A DNA stretch of 64,000 nt from Spirabiliibacterium falconis (GTDB lineage: Bacteria; Pseudomonadota; Gammaproteobacteria; Enterobacterales; Pasteurellaceae), in contig NZ_JABMIJ010000001.1 of assembly GCF_014885015.1 (NCBI RefSeq), positions 81,787-145,786 of the forward strand, written 5' to 3'. This document shows positions 53,490-63,196 of this stretch, piece by piece. Numbering within the stretch: position 1 is the first letter of the stretch; each line of letters starts with the position of its first letter. The translations under genes and the position numbers were made by a program. Under the pieces are notes generated by a model that had not been told where the DNA came from, did not search any database, and was given only the letters and a program-made list of their open reading frames with translations.

Positions 53490-53813
53490 TTAGAAGAGTA
53501 AGTAAATTGCATTAATACTGACAATGCCAATTACCACACTCAGCAAGGTATTATGCCACATACGGTAACTCAGCAGCACAATGCAAAGTGCGGTAAGCTC
53601 CCGTAAGAAGGGGAGCCAATTTCCCGAAAAATGTGGCAAACTTAAACTGCTTAGCAGCAAAATCAACATAATACACAGCGGCAACATTTGATTAAGGCTT
53701 TGTAGCCAACGCATTTGCAGCCAACTGGCTGGCATTAACAACGGTAACCCACGACAGACAACCATCGCAACAGTCATGCCCGCAAGGCTTAGCAAAATAT
53801 CATAGGTTGTCAT
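53490..53813 (-). CDS. azlD: AzlD-family branched-chain amino acid exporter subunit
   Basis: Small partner subunit of an AzlCD-type exporter. It has 107 residues and four hydrophobic helices (for example LLSLAGMTVAMVVCRGLPLL and LPLCIMLILLLSSLSL). The ATG at 53811-53813 is preceded by GGAGGAG and overlaps the azlC end by 14 bases, a firm sign of translational coupling. The open frame upstream to 53876 lies inside azlC and is rejected. Confidence 0.87.
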   Translation of the reverse strand: MTTYDILLSLAGMTVAMVVCRGLPLLMPASWLQMRWLQSLNQMLPLCIMLILLLSSLSLPHFSGNWLPFLRELTALCIVLLSYRMWHNTLLSVVIGIVSINAIYLLF

Positions 53814-54519
53814 TCGCTCCTCCTTGTGCCATTCGGCGTTGCTGATAATGATAGCGTAACAAAATAACGGTCGCACACAATAATACTGCGGTTAGCATTG
53901 TCCACTCTGGCATGATGGCTTTTGCCACAAAAAAGCTAATAGCAGCCAGCCCAAAAGGCAGCCATTGCTGTGCTTGGCGGAATTGTTCATAAGCTAAAAT
54001 AGCAAAAAGGCAGGGCAGCGCAAAGTCTAAGTGCGGTATGACATTGGCAAATTGATTACCTAATACCACGCCAATGGCACTTGCGCTGACCCAGTAAAAT
54101 TGGCACAACAAATTAACACGTACAATATTGGCTTTGCGTTCAGCACGCGATTGGATAGACAATAGCGCATAATTTTCATCGGTCAGGGCTAAGGCACTGT
54201 ACCAACGCTGAAGTCGCTGCTTGGGTAAATCAGGGTGCAGTGCTAAGGTATAAAATAAGTGGCGTAGGCTAATTAAAAATGTACTTAAGACGAGCGGAAT
54301 AAATCCTGCATTGGCAACAAATAAGGGAATGGCTGCATATTGTGCAGCACCAGAGAAGACCACAATGCTCAACGCAATGCTCAGCCAACTTGGGAGCCCT
54401 GCACTGATTGCTAAAATACCATAGGCAATGCCCGCGGCATAATACCCCATCGCAATAGGTAAGGTTATGCGTAATAATGTTCGCCAGTTAAGCGGTTCGA
54501 TGCGTTGATCGCTCGTCAT
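53800..54519 (-). CDS. azlC: AzlC-family branched-chain amino acid exporter subunit
   Basis: Large subunit of an AzlC/YgaZ exporter (valine and methionine in E. coli YgaZH; azaleucine in Bacillus). It has 239 residues and about seven helices. PIAMGYYAAGIAYGILA near 17, VVFSGAAQYAAIPL near 55 (the SGA-Q-F/Y signature), LRHLFYTLAL near 87 and ALTDENYAL near 112 mark the family. Promoter region faces the divergent phosphopantetheinyl transferase gene 51 bases away. Confidence 0.9.
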   Translation of the reverse strand: MTSDQRIEPLNWRTLLRITLPIAMGYYAAGIAYGILAISAGLPSWLSIALSIVVFSGAAQYAAIPLFVANAGFIPLVLSTFLISLRHLFYTLALHPDLPKQRLQRWYSALALTDENYALLSIQSRAERKANIVRVNLLCQFYWVSASAIGVVLGNQFANVIPHLDFALPCLFAILAYEQFRQAQQWLPFGLAAISFFVAKAIMPEWTMLTAVLLCATVILLRYHYQQRRMAQGGANDNL

Positions 54520-54570
54520 TTATTCAAAAGCTCGCTACAATAGAAAAATGCCAACAGTTTAACGAAAATT

Positions 54571-55329
54571 ATGATGCCTGTCATGGAGAATAATCAGCAG
54601 CCCGATGTCACGCTTGCCTTAGCGTGGGGGCATATTCAGACAATGCCTGATGAGGCTATGCTGACCGCACTTTTACCCGCCTCGTTGCGAGCGACATTAT
54701 CCAACGCCAGTGTGTACAGTGCTGAACGCGACCAATGCCGCTTGCTTGCCTATTTTTTATTAGCAAAACTGCTACAAACATTTGATTTGCCACTGACGTT
54801 AATGAATGGAGTTGAACGCACTGATACAGGACGCCCCTATTTTAATGGCGCGCCGAGGCTGGATTTTAATATTAGTCACTCGGGGCAGTGGGCAGCGGTT
54901 GCGTTGATAATGTCAACGCTAAAAAGTGCGGTTGCGGTGGATATTGAAGTGCCAAAACCGCGTGATTTTAGCAAATTACTGACACATATTGGCGATAAGC
55001 AGGAATATGCGTGGTGGCGCGCACAACGTGATCCCTGTCAGGCATTTTATCAAGCGTGGTGTTTGCGTGAAGCGGTGCTGAAATCGCAAGGTTTTGGCAT
55101 TGCCAAGTTGCGATCCGTACGCCATTTACCATCAACACAAGAGATCATTACCCCTTTTGCACCAATAGGGCAAGTCCGTTTTTATGCACACTTGCCGTTT
55201 TATTTGGCACTCTTTAATCAAGGCACAATACAGCCTATTCATGCGTTTGAATGGCGAGAGCATAAACTTAACGTACGAACGTTAAAAAGTGCGGTCTGTT
55301 ATCAGGTCAAACCGCACTTTATGCGTTAG
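54571..55329 (+). CDS. 4'-phosphopantetheinyl transferase (Sfp/AcpT superfamily)
   Basis: Transfers phosphopantetheine from CoA to a carrier-protein serine. It has 252 residues. Motifs: GRPYF near residue 89, DFNISHSG near 97, VAVDIEVP near 121 (metal-binding Asp/Glu) and the WCLREAVLKSQGFGI helix near 167 (R-E-A-x-x-K). The carrier target is unknown: no NRPS or PKS is in view. The C-terminus is coded by an inverted pair of uptake signals (55287-55295 and 55311-55319). Its end overlaps convergent yeaD by four bases. Confidence 0.88.
   Translation: MMPVMENNQQPDVTLALAWGHIQTMPDEAMLTALLPASLRATLSNASVYSAERDQCRLLAYFLLAKLLQTFDLPLTLMNGVERTDTGRPYFNGAPRLDFNISHSGQWAAVALIMSTLKSAVAVDIEVPKPRDFSKLLTHIGDKQEYAWWRAQRDPCQAFYQAWCLREAVLKSQGFGIAKLRSVRHLPSTQEIITPFAPIGQVRFYAHLPFYLALFNQGTIQPIHAFEWREHKLNVRTLKSAVCYQVKPHFMR
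55287..55319. repeat. Inverted uptake-signal pair inside a coding end
   Basis: AAGTGCGGT (55287-55295) and ACCGCACTT (55311-55319) code for part of the last 14 residues of the phosphopantetheinyl transferase. They can form a hairpin in the mRNA just before the stop. Confidence 0.85.
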
Positions 55330-56153
55330 CGTTGTATGCGGATGATGGCATCCATATGCTCTTTTTGCACAAGTTTATGGCGAATGCGGGCAGTTTCCAC
55401 GCAAATCATTGTTTTATATCCCTCAGGTCGCATTTGGCTTGGTGTATTTTCCCACGGATTCCACACCACAATATCGGACGCATTAAGATGTTCAATCTCA
55501 ATAATGCGATTGTGTGCTTGATCGTCGATGTGGGTGATGTGTTGTTCTGCGCTAAAAATGCCATCAAATGCCGCTTGAAGGACCAGTGGCGATGGCACGT
55601 CCACATCTTGTTGTAGTGCGTTGTTAAATGCAACATTAGGCAGCCCAAACAAGGTGGTTTGGGTAATATCGCCAATATTGAAATAGGTATGTAATGCCAC
55701 TTCCGCAGGCGTATTACCATAATGCGTGAAACGTAGATGGCAATGATCGCTGAAGGTCATTTTCAGTTTTGCTTCGACTAAGTTATTCTGATCAAATAAG
55801 CAAAATGTGAGGCTGACGTCATTGTCATTGACATGCCAGGTGCTGAGTTGCCACAGTGATAGGCGAGCGTAGCCGTGCATTGGTGTGCCATGGCGACCAA
55901 ACCATGGATAGCATACCGGAACGCCACCACGAATTGCCACGCCTTGCGTGAAAGGTTCGCTGTCGCTAAGCCAAATCACATCGTGTTTGGCAAAGTGCGG
56001 TTGCCAGCTTAAAAGTTGAGCACCTTGTAACGAAATGGCAGCTTTGCCAACGGCGTGTTCAAGCACGATCACAGGAATATCGCCGACAGTTCTAAGGCTA
56101 ATATTGGGGTGAATGTGTTGGCTGAGATTAAGTAATTGATAGTCTAAATTCAT
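55326..56153 (-). CDS. yeaD: D-hexose-6-phosphate mutarotase-like protein (YeaD)
   Basis: Aldose 1-epimerase superfamily, thought to interconvert hexose-6-phosphate anomers. It has 275 residues of beta-sandwich type. Features: GAQLLSWQPH near 44, GVAIRGGVPVCYPWFGRHG near 70-88, MHGYARLSLW near 92, and VALHTYFNIGDI near 161 with the catalytic His; Glu lies near VVWNPWENTPSQM/MICVETA. In E. coli yeaD stands next to gapA; here they are 7.5 kb apart. Confidence 0.88.
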   Translation of the reverse strand: MNLDYQLLNLSQHIHPNISLRTVGDIPVIVLEHAVGKAAISLQGAQLLSWQPHFAKHDVIWLSDSEPFTQGVAIRGGVPVCYPWFGRHGTPMHGYARLSLWQLSTWHVNDNDVSLTFCLFDQNNLVEAKLKMTFSDHCHLRFTHYGNTPAEVALHTYFNIGDITQTTLFGLPNVAFNNALQQDVDVPSPLVLQAAFDGIFSAEQHITHIDDQAHNRIIEIEHLNASDIVVWNPWENTPSQMRPEGYKTMICVETARIRHKLVQKEHMDAIIRIQR

Positions 56154-56191
56154 CGTCTGCTCCTAGGCTGTTTGCTGTTATTGTACGCCGA

Positions 56192-56758
56192 TTATTTTTT
56201 TCTGCCACTGTCGCACCCTAGCCATGGCGGGGAAAGTGCGGTGATTGTTTGATAGATAGGGCAGTGAGGCTGATGCGCGCCGCTGAGATAACCACTGCTC
56301 ATCAAAAATTCGTGCACAATCTCATGTCCAACAAATTTAAAGGTACGTTTAAAGAGCGTTACCCACTCGTTAAGTGGCATTGGGTGGTGGCGATCAAGCC
56401 ACGCTTTGAAAGAACCAAATTGCTGTTGTAAGATGAGAATTTGTTGGGCGTTATAAATGGCAGCATTAATTTTCATTCGATTGCGAATAATGCCGCTATC
56501 GGCCAGCAACCGCACCTTGTCATCGTCATCAAATGCCGCCACGCGTGCAATGTCAAAATCGGCATAAGCACGGCGAAATGCAGCGTGTTTTTTTAAGATT
56601 AACGTCCAACTTAGCCCCGCTTGGTTGATTTCTAACACGAGCCTCTCAAATAAGGCATTGTCGTCATCTATTGGGAAGCCGTAGTGATGGTCGTGATACG
56701 CTCGGTTCAGCGTATCATCAGGATGTGCAAGCACATAATCGCAGTAAGTTTCGCTCAT
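56192..56758 (-). CDS. tag: 3-methyladenine DNA glycosylase I
   Basis: Excises 3-methyladenine from DNA. It has 188 residues. Helix-hairpin-helix glycosylase with AYHDHHYGFPIDDD near 20, LEINQAGLSWTLILKK near 42 with the base-pocket Glu and Trp, SGIIRNRMKINAAIYNAQ near 88, and FKFVGHEIVHEFLMSSGYL near 140. The C-terminal zinc ligands are less clear than in E. coli: I see AHQPHCPIY but not the exact His/Cys spacing. The globin gene lies one base upstream. Confidence 0.92.
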   Translation of the reverse strand: MSETYCDYVLAHPDDTLNRAYHDHHYGFPIDDDNALFERLVLEINQAGLSWTLILKKHAAFRRAYADFDIARVAAFDDDDKVRLLADSGIIRNRMKINAAIYNAQQILILQQQFGSFKAWLDRHHPMPLNEWVTLFKRTFKFVGHEIVHEFLMSSGYLSGAHQPHCPIYQTITALSPPWLGCDSGRKK

Positions 56759-56759
56759 A

Positions 56760-57173
56760 TCATCTCACAGGACGGATGCGTTGCATAAAGTGCGGTAATT
56801 CATCGCTGAGCACTCGCTGGGTCATGAGGGTTTTAATGGATTGCGCGCGGAAAAGTGCTTCGTTAGCTTTTTCACCAATGAAAAGCGCGTTGACGGTTTC
56901 TTGCCATAGCGTTAGCCACACGTCGAACATCGCGTCGTTGAGCGGTTGGCGTTTGTGTAGCTTGATATGGGCGAGCATAGGGTTACCTTGGTAGCTGTCT
57001 TCGTCCAGCAGCACCGATGCCCAAAAGCGATACATTTTCTCCAAATGTTTTTGCCAGTGGCTGCCGACAATGTGTTGAAAGACATAGCCAATGCGATCAT
57101 CGGCGAGTACTTTGTCATAAAACGTATTAACCAAAAGTTCAATATCGGCGCGACTTTCCAGTGGTTTTGGCAT
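56760..57173 (-). CDS. Truncated haemoglobin (group III type)
   Basis: A 137-residue globin. FYDKVLADDRIGYVFQHIVG near residues 18-37 and HLEKMYRFWASVLLDEDSYQGNPMLAH (split: HLEKMYRFWASVL, YQGNPMLAH) near 43-69 fit group III truncated haemoglobins, with the proximal His near 73 (IKLHKRQP) and the distal-pocket Trp later (LWQETV). Roles proposed for the group are oxygen or nitric-oxide handling. It lies between cmoB and tag in one direction with tiny gaps, so it may be co-transcribed with RNA- and DNA-modification enzymes. Confidence 0.87.
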   Translation of the reverse strand: MPKPLESRADIELLVNTFYDKVLADDRIGYVFQHIVGSHWQKHLEKMYRFWASVLLDEDSYQGNPMLAHIKLHKRQPLNDAMFDVWLTLWQETVNALFIGEKANEALFRAQSIKTLMTQRVLSDELPHFMQRIRPVR

Positions 57174-57182
57174 AGTAAATCC

Positions 57183-58144
57183 TTATTTATTGGCAATTAA
57201 CACCGCACGTTTCGGCGCGGGGTAGCCCTCTACGGTCAGCGACGGATTGTTGGGGTCTAAAAAGTCAATTAAACTTTCTTTGCCGACCCATTCGGTGGCA
57301 CGTTGCTCTTCAGGTGTGGTGGTGGCGACATCCACACAACGTATGTTGCGAAAACCGCACTTTTCAAGCCACACTGTCAGTGCCGCCACAGACGGAATAA
57401 AATAGACGTTTTTCATTTTGCCATAACGCCCCACAGGCACGAGCACGGCGTTTTCATCACCGTCGATAATCAGTGTTTCAAGCACTAACTCACCGCCTGA
57501 TTTGAGCTGATCACGCAGTTGGCTGAGATGTTCCAGTGGGGATTTACGATGGTATAACACGCCCATTGAAAAAACGGTATCAAACGCACCCAGTGGCTGC
57601 ATTTGCTCAATCCCAAGCGGGATAAGGTGTGCTCGGCGGTTGTTGTTTAGGAGTTTGCGTACCACTTCAAATTGGCACAAAAATAGCTCCGTAGGATCAA
57701 TGCCTACCACCAATTCTGCGCCTTCGCCTACCATACGCCACATGTGATAGCCACTGCCGCAGCCGACATCAAGCACCGTACGCCCCGCTAACGGGCTTAA
57801 GTGCGGTTTAACACGATCCCATTTGAAATCACTGCGCCATTCGCAATCAATATATACACCTAATAGCTCATACGGCCCTTTTCGCCATGGCTTGAGTTGG
57901 CTTAAATGGTGGCGCAGTTGTTGCGTTTCACCTTGTGAAAGTGCGGTTTTGGCACGTGCACTGACCGCACTTTTCAGATCAATGTCGCACTCACGCTCGG
58001 GCAAAAACTCTAAGACCTTGCACCATTTGGCAAAATCACCGTGAGTATTGGCTTGCCAGTGGCGCAGCTGTGCAGGTAGGGTTTCAAGCCAGCGACAAAG
58101 TGCGGTGCCAGCCAGTTGTTGATAAAACGGGTTGAAATCGAGCA

Positions 58145-58145
<1 letters not shown>
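57183..58145 (-). CDS. cmoB: tRNA U34 carboxymethyltransferase CmoB
   Basis: Uses carboxy-S-adenosylmethionine from CmoA to turn 5-hydroxyuridine into 5-carboxymethoxyuridine at wobble position 34. It has 320 residues. [22 protein letters not shown] lies before the SAM motif [18 protein letters not shown] near 121; VGIDPTELF and [17 protein letters not shown] follow. Its ATG overlaps the cmoA stop by one base (TAATG), the conserved cmoAB coupling. Confidence 0.96.
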
Positions 58146-58897
<752 letters not shown>

Positions 58898-58971
58898 TTA
58901 GGTGTATTGTAGGCAAAAGCATACAGTTCAACAATTATTTCTTCATCTTCGGATAAAAATCCATATCTCCT

Positions 58972-58999
58972 CTTGAAAAATGATTTTTCAACCTTATCT
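58972..58999 (+). promoter_or_regulatory. Sigma-32 heat-shock promoter of dnaK
   Basis: CTTGAAA (58972-58978), 13-base spacer, CCTTATCT (58992-58999) matches CTTGAAA-N13-CCCCATnT at 6 of 8 positions in the -10. It lies about 145 bases before dnaK. A small palindrome (TGAAAAA, TGA, TTTTTCA) overlaps the spacer. Confidence 0.75.
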
Positions 59000-59143
59000 A
59001 TTAGGCATACCAAGCAGTGCGTGATGAGCTATAAAAAAGTGGAAAATTTTTTCATTTTGACTATTGAAATTCAAAATCGTGTCCACATCTTTATAAGCAT
59101 CAAGCGACATGCTTAACAAAATAGATTACTTAGGAGAAGAATT

Positions 59144-61060
59144 ATGGGAAAAATTATTGGGATTGACTTAGGTACAACCAACTCATGTGTTGCGGTGATG
59201 GACGGCGATAAAGTACGCGTGATTGAAAATGCAGAAGGCGATCGCACCACGCCATCGATTATTGCTTATACACAAGACAATGAAACTTTAGTCGGGCAAC
59301 CAGCAAAACGCCAAGCGGTAACGAACCCGAAAAATACTGTGTTTGCGATTAAACGTTTGATTGGTCGTCGTTTTGAAGACGAAGAAGTACAACGTGATGT
59401 GAGCATTATGCCATTTAAAATCGTGAAAGCTGACAACGGTGATGCGTGGGTGGAAGTGAAAGATACTGACAAATTAGCACCGCCACAAGTGTCTGCTGAA
59501 GTGTTGAAAAAAATGAAGAAAACCGCTGAAGATTTCTTAGGTGAAAAAGTGACTGAAGCGGTTATCACCGTACCAGCGTACTTCAATGACGCACAACGTC
59601 AAGCAACTAAAGATGCAGGACGTATCGCTGGCTTGGAAGTAAAACGTATCATCAACGAACCAACCGCCGCAGCATTGGCATATGGCTTGGATAAAAATAA
59701 AGGCAACCATACCATTGCCGTTTACGACTTGGGTGGTGGTACATTTGACTTATCTATCATCGAAATTGATGATGTTGATGGTGAAAAAACCTTCGAAGTA
59801 TTGGCGACCAATGGTGATACACACTTAGGTGGTGAGGACTTTGACAATCGTGTGATCAACTACCTTGTTGATGAGTTCAAAAAAGAACAAAGCATTGACT
59901 TGCGTAACGATCCGCTTGCGATGCAACGTTTGAAAGAAGCGGCTGAGAAAGCGAAAATTGAGCTTTCTTCTTCACAACAAACCGATGTGAATTTGCCATA
60001 TATCACAGCTGATGCGACAGGTCCGAAACACTTAAACATCAAGTTGACCCGTGCGAAATTAGAATCCCTCGTGGAAGATTTGGTACAGCGTTCACTTGAC
60101 CCAGTGCGTACCGCACTTAAAGATGCGGATCTCAGTGTGTCTGACATCAACGATGTGATTTTAGTTGGTGGTCAAACCCGTATGCCATTAGTGCAACAAA
60201 AAGTGGCGGAATTCTTTGGTAAAGAACCACGCAAAGACGTCAACCCAGATGAAGCTGTGGCTATCGGTGCAGCGGTACAAGGCGGTGTATTAGCAGGTGA
60301 TGTAAAAGATGTGTTGTTGCTTGACGTAACACCACTATCACTCGGTATTGAAACCATGGGTGGCGTAATGACCGCCTTGATTGAGAAAAACACCACGATT
60401 CCAACGAAGAAATCGCAAGTGTTCTCAACCGCAGAAGATAACCAAAGTGCGGTGACCATCCACGTGTTGCAAGGTGAACGTAAACGTGCAGCGGATAACA
60501 AATCGCTCGGTCAATTTAACCTTGAAGGCATCAACCCAGCACCACGCGGTATGCCACAAATTGAGGTAACATTTGACATCGACGCTGATGGTATTATTCA
60601 CGTGTCAGCCAAAGACAAAGGCACAGGTAAAGAGCAACAAATCACCATCAAAGCCTCATCTGGTTTGAGTGATGATGAAATTCAACAAATGGTACGTGAC
60701 GCTGAGGCAAACGCTGAAGCTGACCGCAAATTTGAAGAGTTAGTGCAAGCGCGTAACCAAGCTGATCACTTAGTACACGGCACACGCAAACAACTACAAG
60801 AAGTGGGCGATGGCTTAAGTGCTGATGATAAAGCTGCGATTGAAAAAGCTGCTAGCGAGCTGGAAACCGCTGCGAAAGGCGAAGATAAAGCAGAAATTGA
60901 AGCGAAAACACAAGCCCTTGTGCAAGCCTCAGAAAAACTGATTCAAGCCGCGCAAGCGAAAGCCCAAGCGGGTCAGCAACAACAAGCGCAAGGTCAAAGC
61001 CAAAATAACGGCGGCGACGATGTGGTTGATGCTGAGTTCGAAGAAGTGAAGGATAAATAA
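59144..61060 (+). CDS. dnaK: Hsp70 chaperone DnaK
   Basis: ATP-driven folding chaperone. It has 638 residues, the same as E. coli. ATPase domain: [16 protein letters not shown] near 5, [17 protein letters not shown] near 145, [13 protein letters not shown] near 169 and [15 protein letters not shown] near 194. Linker [16 protein letters not shown] near 385 leads to the substrate-binding domain, and the C-terminal tail is Gln-rich ending in [12 protein letters not shown], the usual EEVKD end. dnaJ follows 116 bases later beyond a hairpin. Confidence 0.99.
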   Translation: MGKIIGIDLGTTNSCVAVMDGDKVRVIENAEGDRTTPSIIAYTQDNETLVGQPAKRQAVTNPKNTVFAIKRLIGRRFEDEEVQRDVSIMPFKIVKADNGDAWVEVKDTDKLAPPQVSAEVLKKMKKTAEDFLGEKVTEAVITVPAYFNDAQRQATKDAGRIAGLEVKRIINEPTAAALAYGLDKNKGNHTIAVYDLGGGTFDLSIIEIDDVDGEKTFEVLATNGDTHLGGEDFDNRVINYLVDEFKKEQSIDLRNDPLAMQRLKEAAEKAKIELSSSQQTDVNLPYITADATGPKHLNIKLTRAKLESLVEDLVQRSLDPVRTALKDADLSVSDINDVILVGGQTRMPLVQQKVAEFFGKEPRKDVNPDEAVAIGAAVQGGVLAGDVKDVLLLDVTPLSLGIETMGGVMTALIEKNTTIPTKKSQVFSTAEDNQSAVTIHVLQGERKRAADNKSLGQFNLEGINPAPRGMPQIEVTFDIDADGIIHVSAKDKGTGKEQQITIKASSGLSDDEIQQMVRDAEANAEADRKFEELVQARNQADHLVHGTRKQLQEVGDGLSADDKAAIEKAASELETAAKGEDKAEIEAKTQALVQASEKLIQAAQAKAQAGQQQQAQGQSQNNGGDDVVDAEFEEVKDK

Positions 61061-61078
61061 TCTTTCATATCATAATTG

Positions 61079-61102
61079 AAGGGCGTAGTAATACGCCCTT
61101 TT
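61079..61102 (+). terminator. Terminator between dnaK and dnaJ
   Basis: AAGGGCGTA / TACGCCCTT stem with a short AT loop and TTTTG. It probably lowers dnaJ relative to dnaK. Confidence 0.75.
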
Positions 61103-61176
61103 GACGTATCAGCATGATAAAATGCGAGTTGTTCAGAGAAAAATCTGATGACTGAAATCAACATAATAGGTAAACA

Positions 61177-62322
61177 ATGTCGAAACGTGATTATTATGAA
61201 ATTTTAGGGGTTGAACGCAGTGCCGATGAAAAGGCGATCAAAAAAGCGTACAAACGCCTGGCGATGAAATATCACCCTGACCGTAATCCGGGCGACAAAG
61301 AAGCGGAAGCGAAATTTAAAGAAGCGCAAGAAGCTTACGAAATCTTAACGGATAAACAAAAACGTGCCGCCTATGATCAATATGGGCATGCTGCGTTTGA
61401 ACAAGGCGGTTTTGGCGGTGGTGCTGGCGGCTTCGGTGGTGGTTTTGGCGGTGCCGATTTTGGTGATATTTTCGGTGATATTTTTGGCGATATGTTCGGC
61501 GGCGGTAGCCGTGGAGGGCGTCGAGTTGTGCGTGGCGAAGATTTACGCTACGACTTAGAAATTACGCTCGAAGAAGCCGTGAAAGGCACAACTAAAGATA
61601 TTCGCATCAATACACTGGCTGAATGTGATAAATGCCACGGCAGTGGGGCGGAAAAAGATTCCAAAGTGGAAACCTGCCCAAGTTGTCACGGCAGTGGACG
61701 TGTGCGTCGTCAGCAAGGTTTTTTTGTTACTGAACAAGTTTGTCCAACCTGTCACGGTAGTGGTAAAAAAATTGAAAAACCATGCTCGGCTTGTCACGGG
61801 GAAGGACGTGTTCACAAAGCGAAAAACTTATCAGTTAAAATCCCAGCGGGTGTGGATACAGGCAATCAACTTCGCTTAAGTGGCGAAGGGGCGGCTGGCG
61901 AAAATGGTGCGCCAGCGGGTGATTTGTATGTGGTTATTCACGTCAAAGAGCACCAAATTTTTGAGCGTGATGGAAACAATCTTTATTGCGAAGTCCCAAT
62001 TAGCTTTACTATGGCAGCCCTTGGCGGTGAAATTGAAGTTCCGACCCTTGATGGACGAGTGAAACTCAAAATCCCAGCTGAAACGCAAACCGGTAAACTG
62101 TTTAGAATGCGTGGCAAAGGCGTGAAATCCGCTCGTAGTAACTATGCAGGGGATTTGATTTGTAAAGTGATTGTAGAAACCCCAGTCAAACTCAATGAGG
62201 AGCAAAAAGAGCTACTCAAAAAACTGGAAAAAAGTCTTGAGGGCACCAGCAAACACCGCCCGAAATCATCGAGTTTTTTAGATGGTGTGAAAAAATTCTT
62301 TGATGATTTAACGGGAAAATAA
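61177..62322 (+). CDS. dnaJ: Hsp40 co-chaperone DnaJ
   Basis: Stimulates the DnaK ATPase and delivers substrates. It has 381 residues. J domain with [15 protein letters not shown] (HPD near 33-35); Gly/Phe region about 75-115 with the tandem [15 protein letters not shown]; four CxxCxGxG zinc repeats ([32 protein letters not shown]) about 150-215; and the C-terminal peptide-binding domain with [19 protein letters not shown]. It ends at a strong uptake-signal terminator. Confidence 0.98.
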   Translation: MSKRDYYEILGVERSADEKAIKKAYKRLAMKYHPDRNPGDKEAEAKFKEAQEAYEILTDKQKRAAYDQYGHAAFEQGGFGGGAGGFGGGFGGADFGDIFGDIFGDMFGGGSRGGRRVVRGEDLRYDLEITLEEAVKGTTKDIRINTLAECDKCHGSGAEKDSKVETCPSCHGSGRVRRQQGFFVTEQVCPTCHGSGKKIEKPCSACHGEGRVHKAKNLSVKIPAGVDTGNQLRLSGEGAAGENGAPAGDLYVVIHVKEHQIFERDGNNLYCEVPISFTMAALGGEIEVPTLDGRVKLKIPAETQTGKLFRMRGKGVKSARSNYAGDLICKVIVETPVKLNEEQKELLKKLEKSLEGTSKHRPKSSSFLDGVKKFFDDLTGK

Positions 62323-62327
62323 AGTAG

Positions 62328-62363
62328 AAAAAACCGCACTTTAATTTAAAGTGCGGTTTTTTT
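62328..62363 (+). terminator. Uptake-signal terminator after dnaJ
   Basis: AAAAAACCGCACTTTAA and TTTAAAGTGCGGTTTTTT form one of the longest perfect stems in the window. Confidence 0.9.
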
Positions 62364-62530
62364 ATGATTATATTTCAGGCTTGATGTGGTTTCATTGTAT
62401 TCTTACAGCCTTCAGATTATAAGAATCGTTATTTTGTTAGATTTTATGCTAGGCAAAGTTCTCTTGTTATTAAATCTGATGGTTACATACCATAAAAGTG
62501 ATTGAATATATCTTTATGACAAGATAAAAA

Positions 62531-63049
62531 TCAAATCTTTGGTAGTTGATTTTCGATTTTCTTTAATAACACATTGAGAATAAGCAATTCCTCTTGGCTC
62601 ATGCCACTGACCAGTTCGTTTTCAAGTTGGATATGTGAGGCAACGGCTTGGTTGATAACATCCAAACCTTGAGAGGTTAATTTAACCAGCAAACTTCGCT
62701 TATCATCAGGGTTATCGATACGTTCAATGAGCTGTTTTTTCTCTAAATTTTGTAGGCGATTGGTCATGGTGCCTGAGCTGACCATCATGCTGTCGAATAA
62801 TACTGTTGGGCTCATCACATACGGCTCGCCTGAACGGCGTAGCGTTGCCAGCACGTCAAATTCCCAGTGTGATAAGTCGTGATGATGTTTGTAGTTGGCA
62901 GAAAGTCTTTTCATCAAGAGAACTTCTAGGCGTTTAATGCGTCCGATGGTTTCCATGGCGAACAGATTATCCGCTGAAAAACCTTCTTTTTGCCATTGGC
63001 TAATAATGTATTCCACCGCATCTTTTTCGTTAATTGGTTTATTTTGCAT
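62531..63049 (-). CDS. MarR-family transcriptional regulator
   Basis: A 172-residue winged-helix regulator. The DNA-binding part lies about 62-130: LSHWEFDVLATLRRSG, MSPTVLFDSMMVSSGTMTNRLQNLEKK and the wing IERIDNPDDKRSLLVKLT with the family D-x-R-x-x-x-V/L signature. It is divergent from an EamA-type transporter across 147 bases that hold two copies of a 20-bp palindrome, so it probably represses that transporter and itself. The ligand is unknown. Confidence 0.9.
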   Translation of the reverse strand: MQNKPINEKDAVEYIISQWQKEGFSADNLFAMETIGRIKRLEVLLMKRLSANYKHHHDLSHWEFDVLATLRRSGEPYVMSPTVLFDSMMVSSGTMTNRLQNLEKKQLIERIDNPDDKRSLLVKLTSQGLDVINQAVASHIQLENELVSGMSQEELLILNVLLKKIENQLPKI

Positions 63050-63123
63050 GGTTTTTATCTCTATTTGCTTGGCAGGGGTAGATCCAGCATGGATTGAGTG
63101 CCATCTATATTACAGTAAAAATT

Positions 63124-63143
63124 TTATCTTGATATCAAAATAA
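63124..63143. promoter_or_regulatory. MarR operator copy 1
   Basis: TTATCTTGATATCAAAATAA, an almost perfect 20-bp palindrome centred on TTGATATCAA. It is the better of two related copies between the divergent genes. Confidence 0.7.
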
Positions 63144-63152
63144 ATAATCGCA

Positions 63153-63172
63153 TATTCTTGACACCAAGATAA
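63153..63172. promoter_or_regulatory. MarR operator copy 2
   Basis: TATTCTTGACACCAAGATAA; its complement begins TTATCTTGGTGTCAAGA, matching copy 1. Centre-to-centre distance is 29 bp. It ends 24 bases before the transporter start. Confidence 0.65.
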
Positions 63173-63196
63173 ATGTTAACTCAATAAGGCCGTCTG

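Noticed and set aside
61420..61520. Gly/Phe-coding direct repeats in dnaJ as a phase-variable tract
   Set aside because: They are imperfect multiples of three bases encoding the normal Gly/Phe-rich region of DnaJ.
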